Assembly (NCBI RefSeq): GCF_001428665.1
Contig: NZ_LMIJ01000011.1
Coordinates: forward strand, 250,455-299,415
Reading direction: 5' to 3'
Source of the DNA: Acidovorax sp. Root219
GTDB lineage: Bacteria > Pseudomonadota > Gammaproteobacteria > Burkholderiales > Burkholderiaceae_C
Length of the DNA stretch: 48,961 nt
Positions 46,457 through 48,961 of the stretch are shown in pieces (position 1 is the stretch's first letter; every line of letters begins with the position of its first letter). Under the pieces are notes generated by a model. It ran no database searches and was not told the origin of the DNA. It saw only the letters and a list, made by a program, of their open reading frames with translations. The position numbers and the translations under genes were made by a program.

Positions 46457-47570
46457 GGGTTCTTCCGTCGGTCAGCAGGCCAGAGTTGCACAGGGCCGCC
46501 CCTACGTCGCGCAGGGCACGGTCTGAACGCGCGCTGGACAGCTCTCCACGCGTACAGGCAACCACGATAACCCGCTGGTCGCGGCCCAGGCGTGGGACAG
46601 TGACCAATCCGGAGTCGCATGTGCGCGCCCTTTGCGTGCCGGTCTTGTGCGCAAAGCGCGCCGTCTTGGGCAAGCCGGCCTGCACGCGGTGGACCCCCGT
46701 CTGCACCCGCTCCATCACCCCGAGCAGGTAGCGTGTGTGCGCGCCATGGAGCACCTTGCCGTTGACCAGCAGCTCCAGCAGATCAGCATAGGCATCCAGC
46801 CGGCCCGAGTTCAGCCCGCCCGCGTAGTAGGCCTCGAAGGCATCGCCCACACTGGGCAGCAGGAAGGACACGGCCGGCACGTGCAGCAGGCGGGATAGCA
46901 CCTGCACCCGGTCCGCGTCGCTGCGCTGGCGCTTGATGATGAGGAAGTCATGGCCCGAGAGGTGGGACGCCTGCGGCGTCAGGTAGCCATAGGCATGGCG
47001 GCGCACGTCGGCCAGGCTGGTGATGCGCTCGAAGCCCCGGGGCACGAGCTGCTCGACCAGGGCATTCACGGCGCGGATGCCGACCAGCCCGATCAGCATG
47101 TCGCTAGCCGTGTTGTCGCTGTAGATGACCATCTGTTCCAGCAGATAGCGGATGCTCAGCGCCGCCCCAACGGGCTTGGCGTTGGTATGGCCCGCACCGT
47201 CCACATAGTCGGCAGCACGCACGCGCAGCCTGGTATCCAGCGTGAAGTCGCCCCGCTCCACGGCCTGCAGCACCGCCAGCGCCACCGGGATCTTCACCGT
47301 GGAGGCCAGGTACCAGCGCTCCTGGCCGCGATGGGACACAGCGATTCCGCTCTCCAGATCGCGCACGTAGACGCCGATGCCGGCGGTGTTCTGCGCCGCC
47401 ACCTGGGTGAGTTCGGCCTGCAGCAGTTCAGGCCAGGCAGGGCGCGGTGACGGGGCGCCCTGAGCATGCGCAGAGCCCACAACCAGCGCCATGGCGGACA
47501 GCGTCAACGAATGGAAAAAAGCCTTTGGACGGGCGATGGCGGGCACCTCCGTAAACCCGCAAAGGTACAC
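46395..47570 (-). CDS. Class A beta-lactamase-like serine hydrolase, copy 2
   Basis: 391 residues; probable GTG start with a GAGGGG stretch upstream. A signal peptide runs to about residue 37 (SAHAQ). Motifs are S90-T-V-K93, S151-D152-N153 and K309-T310-G311. The Glu found at E180 in copy 1 corresponds to Tyr196 here (VYAEL against AYGYL), so deacylation could be impaired and it may act as a penicillin-binding or inactive protein. The C-terminal ~20 residues extend past the paralogue's end and overlap the start of copy 1. The pair is a tandem duplication, now diverged. Confidence 0.85.
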   Translation of the reverse strand: MYLCGFTEVPAIARPKAFFHSLTLSAMALVVGSAHAQGAPSPRPAWPELLQAELTQVAAQNTAGIGVYVRDLESGIAVSHRGQERWYLASTVKIPVALAVLQAVERGDFTLDTRLRVRAADYVDGAGHTNAKPVGAALSIRYLLEQMVIYSDNTASDMLIGLVGIRAVNALVEQLVPRGFERITSLADVRRHAYGYLTPQASHLSGHDFLIIKRQRSDADRVQVLSRLLHVPAVSFLLPSVGDAFEAYYAGGLNSGRLDAYADLLELLVNGKVLHGAHTRYLLGVMERVQTGVHRVQAGLPKTARFAHKTGTQRARTCDSGLVTVPRLGRDQRVIVVACTRGELSSARSDRALRDVGAALCNSGLLTDGRTHDPECPPVARVVHRADPGER

Positions 47571-47702
47571 CCCGCCCCTCGTGGGGCCGGTAACACACTG
47601 TGATCCGAGGGGTTACCGAGTCAAGAATCCGTGCATGGCATTCCACCGCCCTGTGAAGCGAGCCTGTCGCAAAAGGCGCTGCGGGGCGCCACAATGGCAC
47701 CC

Positions 47703-48902
47703 ATGCTGACCCTCAACGACATCCAAGCCGCCGCCGCCCGCGTCCAGGGCCATGTGCTCGACACCCCCTGCGTCGAGTCCAAGACGCTCTCCCAGATCGT
47801 GGGCGCCCAGGTGTTCCTCAAGTTCGAGAACCTGCAGTTCACGGCCTCCTTCAAGGAGCGCGGGGCCTGCAACAAGCTGATGCAGCTGAGCGCTGAAGAA
47901 CAGGCACGCGGCGTGATCGCCATGAGCGCCGGCAACCATGCCCAGGGGGTGGCCTACCATGCGCAGCGCCTGGGGCTGCATGCGGTGATCGTGATGCCGC
48001 GCTTCACACCGGGCGTGAAGGTGCAGCGCACGCGCGGCTTCGGTGCCGAGGTCGTGCTGCACGGCGACACGCTCGAAGAAGCGCGCGCCCATGCCTACCA
48101 ACTGGCCGAGCAGCGCAGCCTGACCTTCGTGCACCCCTACGACGACGAGGCCGTGGCTGCCGGCCAGGGCACGCTGGGGCTGGAGATGCTGGCGGCCGTG
48201 CCCGACCTCGACGCGCTGGTGATCGCGGTGGGCGGCGGCGGCCTGATCTCGGGCGTGGCCACCGCGGCCAAGGCGATCCGCCCGGGCATCGAGATCATCG
48301 GCGTGCAGACCTCGCGCTTCCCGGCCATGGTCAACGCCATCCAGGGTACGCAGCACCCGCAGGGCACCTCGACCATCGCCGAAGGCATTGCCGTGGGCAC
48401 GCCCGGCAAGATCACGCAGGAGATCATCCGGCGCCTGGTGGACGACCTGGTGCTGGTGGACGAAGGCGACATCGAGCAGGCCGTGCTGATGCTGCTGGAG
48501 ATCGAAAAGACCCTGGTCGAGGGCGCAGGCGCCGCCGGCCTGGCGGCACTGGTGCGCTACCCCGAGCGCTTCAAGGGCAAGAAGGTGGGACTGGTGCTGT
48601 GCGGAGGCAATATCGACCCGCTGCTGCTGGCGGCCATCATCGAGCGCGGCATGGTGCGCTCGGGCCGGCTGGCACGCGTCAAGGTCAGTGCGCGCGACAT
48701 CCCGGGCGTGCTGGCACGCATCACGGCCATGGTGGCCGACACGGGCGCCAACATCGAGGAGGTGCACCACCAGCGCGCCTTCACCATGCTGGCCGCGCAG
48801 AATGTGGAGATCGAACTGGTGCTGCAGACGCGGGGCAAGGCCCATATCGAAGAGGTGCTGCAACACCTGCACGATGGGGGCATGGAAGCCGTGCTGATCT
48901 GA
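47703..48902 (+). CDS. ilvA: Threonine ammonia-lyase (medium-length form with one C-terminal ACT domain)
   Basis: 399 residues (start 47703; an ATG three codons earlier is also possible). It converts threonine to 2-oxobutyrate and ammonia with PLP. The PLP-lysine is K51 in TASFKERGA; SAGNHAQG and GGGGLISG follow, as in fold type II enzymes. The C-terminal part (about 325-399, VSARDIPGVLARITAMVADTGANIEEV) is a single ACT domain, which suggests allosteric control. The length is between TdcB (~330, no ACT) and E. coli IlvA (~514, two). The structured repeat follows six bases after the stop. Confidence 0.94.
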   Translation: MLTLNDIQAAAARVQGHVLDTPCVESKTLSQIVGAQVFLKFENLQFTASFKERGACNKLMQLSAEEQARGVIAMSAGNHAQGVAYHAQRLGLHAVIVMPRFTPGVKVQRTRGFGAEVVLHGDTLEEARAHAYQLAEQRSLTFVHPYDDEAVAAGQGTLGLEMLAAVPDLDALVIAVGGGGLISGVATAAKAIRPGIEIIGVQTSRFPAMVNAIQGTQHPQGTSTIAEGIAVGTPGKITQEIIRRLVDDLVLVDEGDIEQAVLMLLEIEKTLVEGAGAAGLAALVRYPERFKGKKVGLVLCGGNIDPLLLAAIIERGMVRSGRLARVKVSARDIPGVLARITAMVADTGANIEEVHHQRAFTMLAAQNVEIELVLQTRGKAHIEEVLQHLHDGGMEAVLI

Positions 48903-48908
48903 TACGGA

Positions 48909-48961
48909 TTTGCCTTCAACCGTATAACGTCGTTGGTTCGCCTTGCCGTGCTACAGCACTG
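48909..48961 (+). repeat. Structured intergenic repeat, copy 2 (cut by window end)
   Basis: It begins TTTGCCTTCAACC six bases after the ilvA stop and is gapless over 53 bases with the minus-strand copy at 15655-15738 (46 identical). The 3' half of the hairpin lies beyond the window. Where copy 1 reads GGGGAGCC in the inner arm, this copy reads GGTTCGCC. Confidence 0.85.

Overview
The window (48,961 bases, very high GC, long open frames on both strands) is a chromosomal segment of a betaproteobacterium, most likely a member of the Comamonadaceae close to Acidovorax. This is inferred from the gene set: a two-gene split methionine synthase, an SAH riboswitch, Bug-type periplasmic binding proteins, a urt/fmd amide operon, and LysR, IclR and AraC regulators. 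Most genes are housekeeping or catabolic. I see no phage, plasmid, CRISPR, rRNA or tRNA signature.

Layout. 1-4.3 kb: the end of etfA, a glycine-zipper envelope protein, a YihY/BrkB membrane protein, a beta-lactamase-fold hydrolase and a stand-alone shikimate kinase. 4.3-7.5 kb: an IclR regulator divergent from a Bug binding protein and fumarylacetoacetase (aromatic amino acid breakdown). 7.5-10.4 kb: the large part of methionine synthase (metH2) behind an SAH riboswitch. 10.4-14.6 kb: a lipoprotein, a translationally coupled PLP enzyme and amino-acid binding protein, and their divergent LysR regulator.

14.6-27 kb is the most interesting part. One leftward operon, urtABCDE-fmdA-fmdB-amiE, encodes an ABC importer for urea or short-chain amides plus formamidase and aliphatic amidase. 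Divergent from it are a 1,145-residue fusion of an NCS1-type transporter, a cysteine cluster, a histidine kinase and a receiver, and then a LuxR-type response regulator that overlaps it by 17 bases. The shared promoter region carries palindromes that could be operators. The likely logic is that a transporter-derived receptor senses a small nitrogen compound and the response regulator switches on uptake and hydrolysis to ammonia.

27.1-27.5 kb holds a 272-base element bounded by perfect 32-base inverted repeats and containing stem-loops (MITE-like). 27.5-31 kb: a PACE-family efflux gene with a divergent LysR regulator, a metallo-beta-lactamase-fold protein and a GlxA-type AraC regulator. 31-36.6 kb: a PPK2 polyphosphate kinase, glutamate dehydrogenase with a clear terminator, and an overlapping AMP-forming ligase and MFS transporter pair. 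36.6-42.1 kb: three poorly characterised proteins and two tRNA-modification genes (trhP, ttcA). 42.3-48.9 kb: the homocysteine-binding part of methionine synthase (metH1), recQ, two tandem class A beta-lactamase-like genes and threonine ammonia-lyase. A structured repeat occurs twice, each time exactly six bases after a stop codon (after fmdB and after ilvA).
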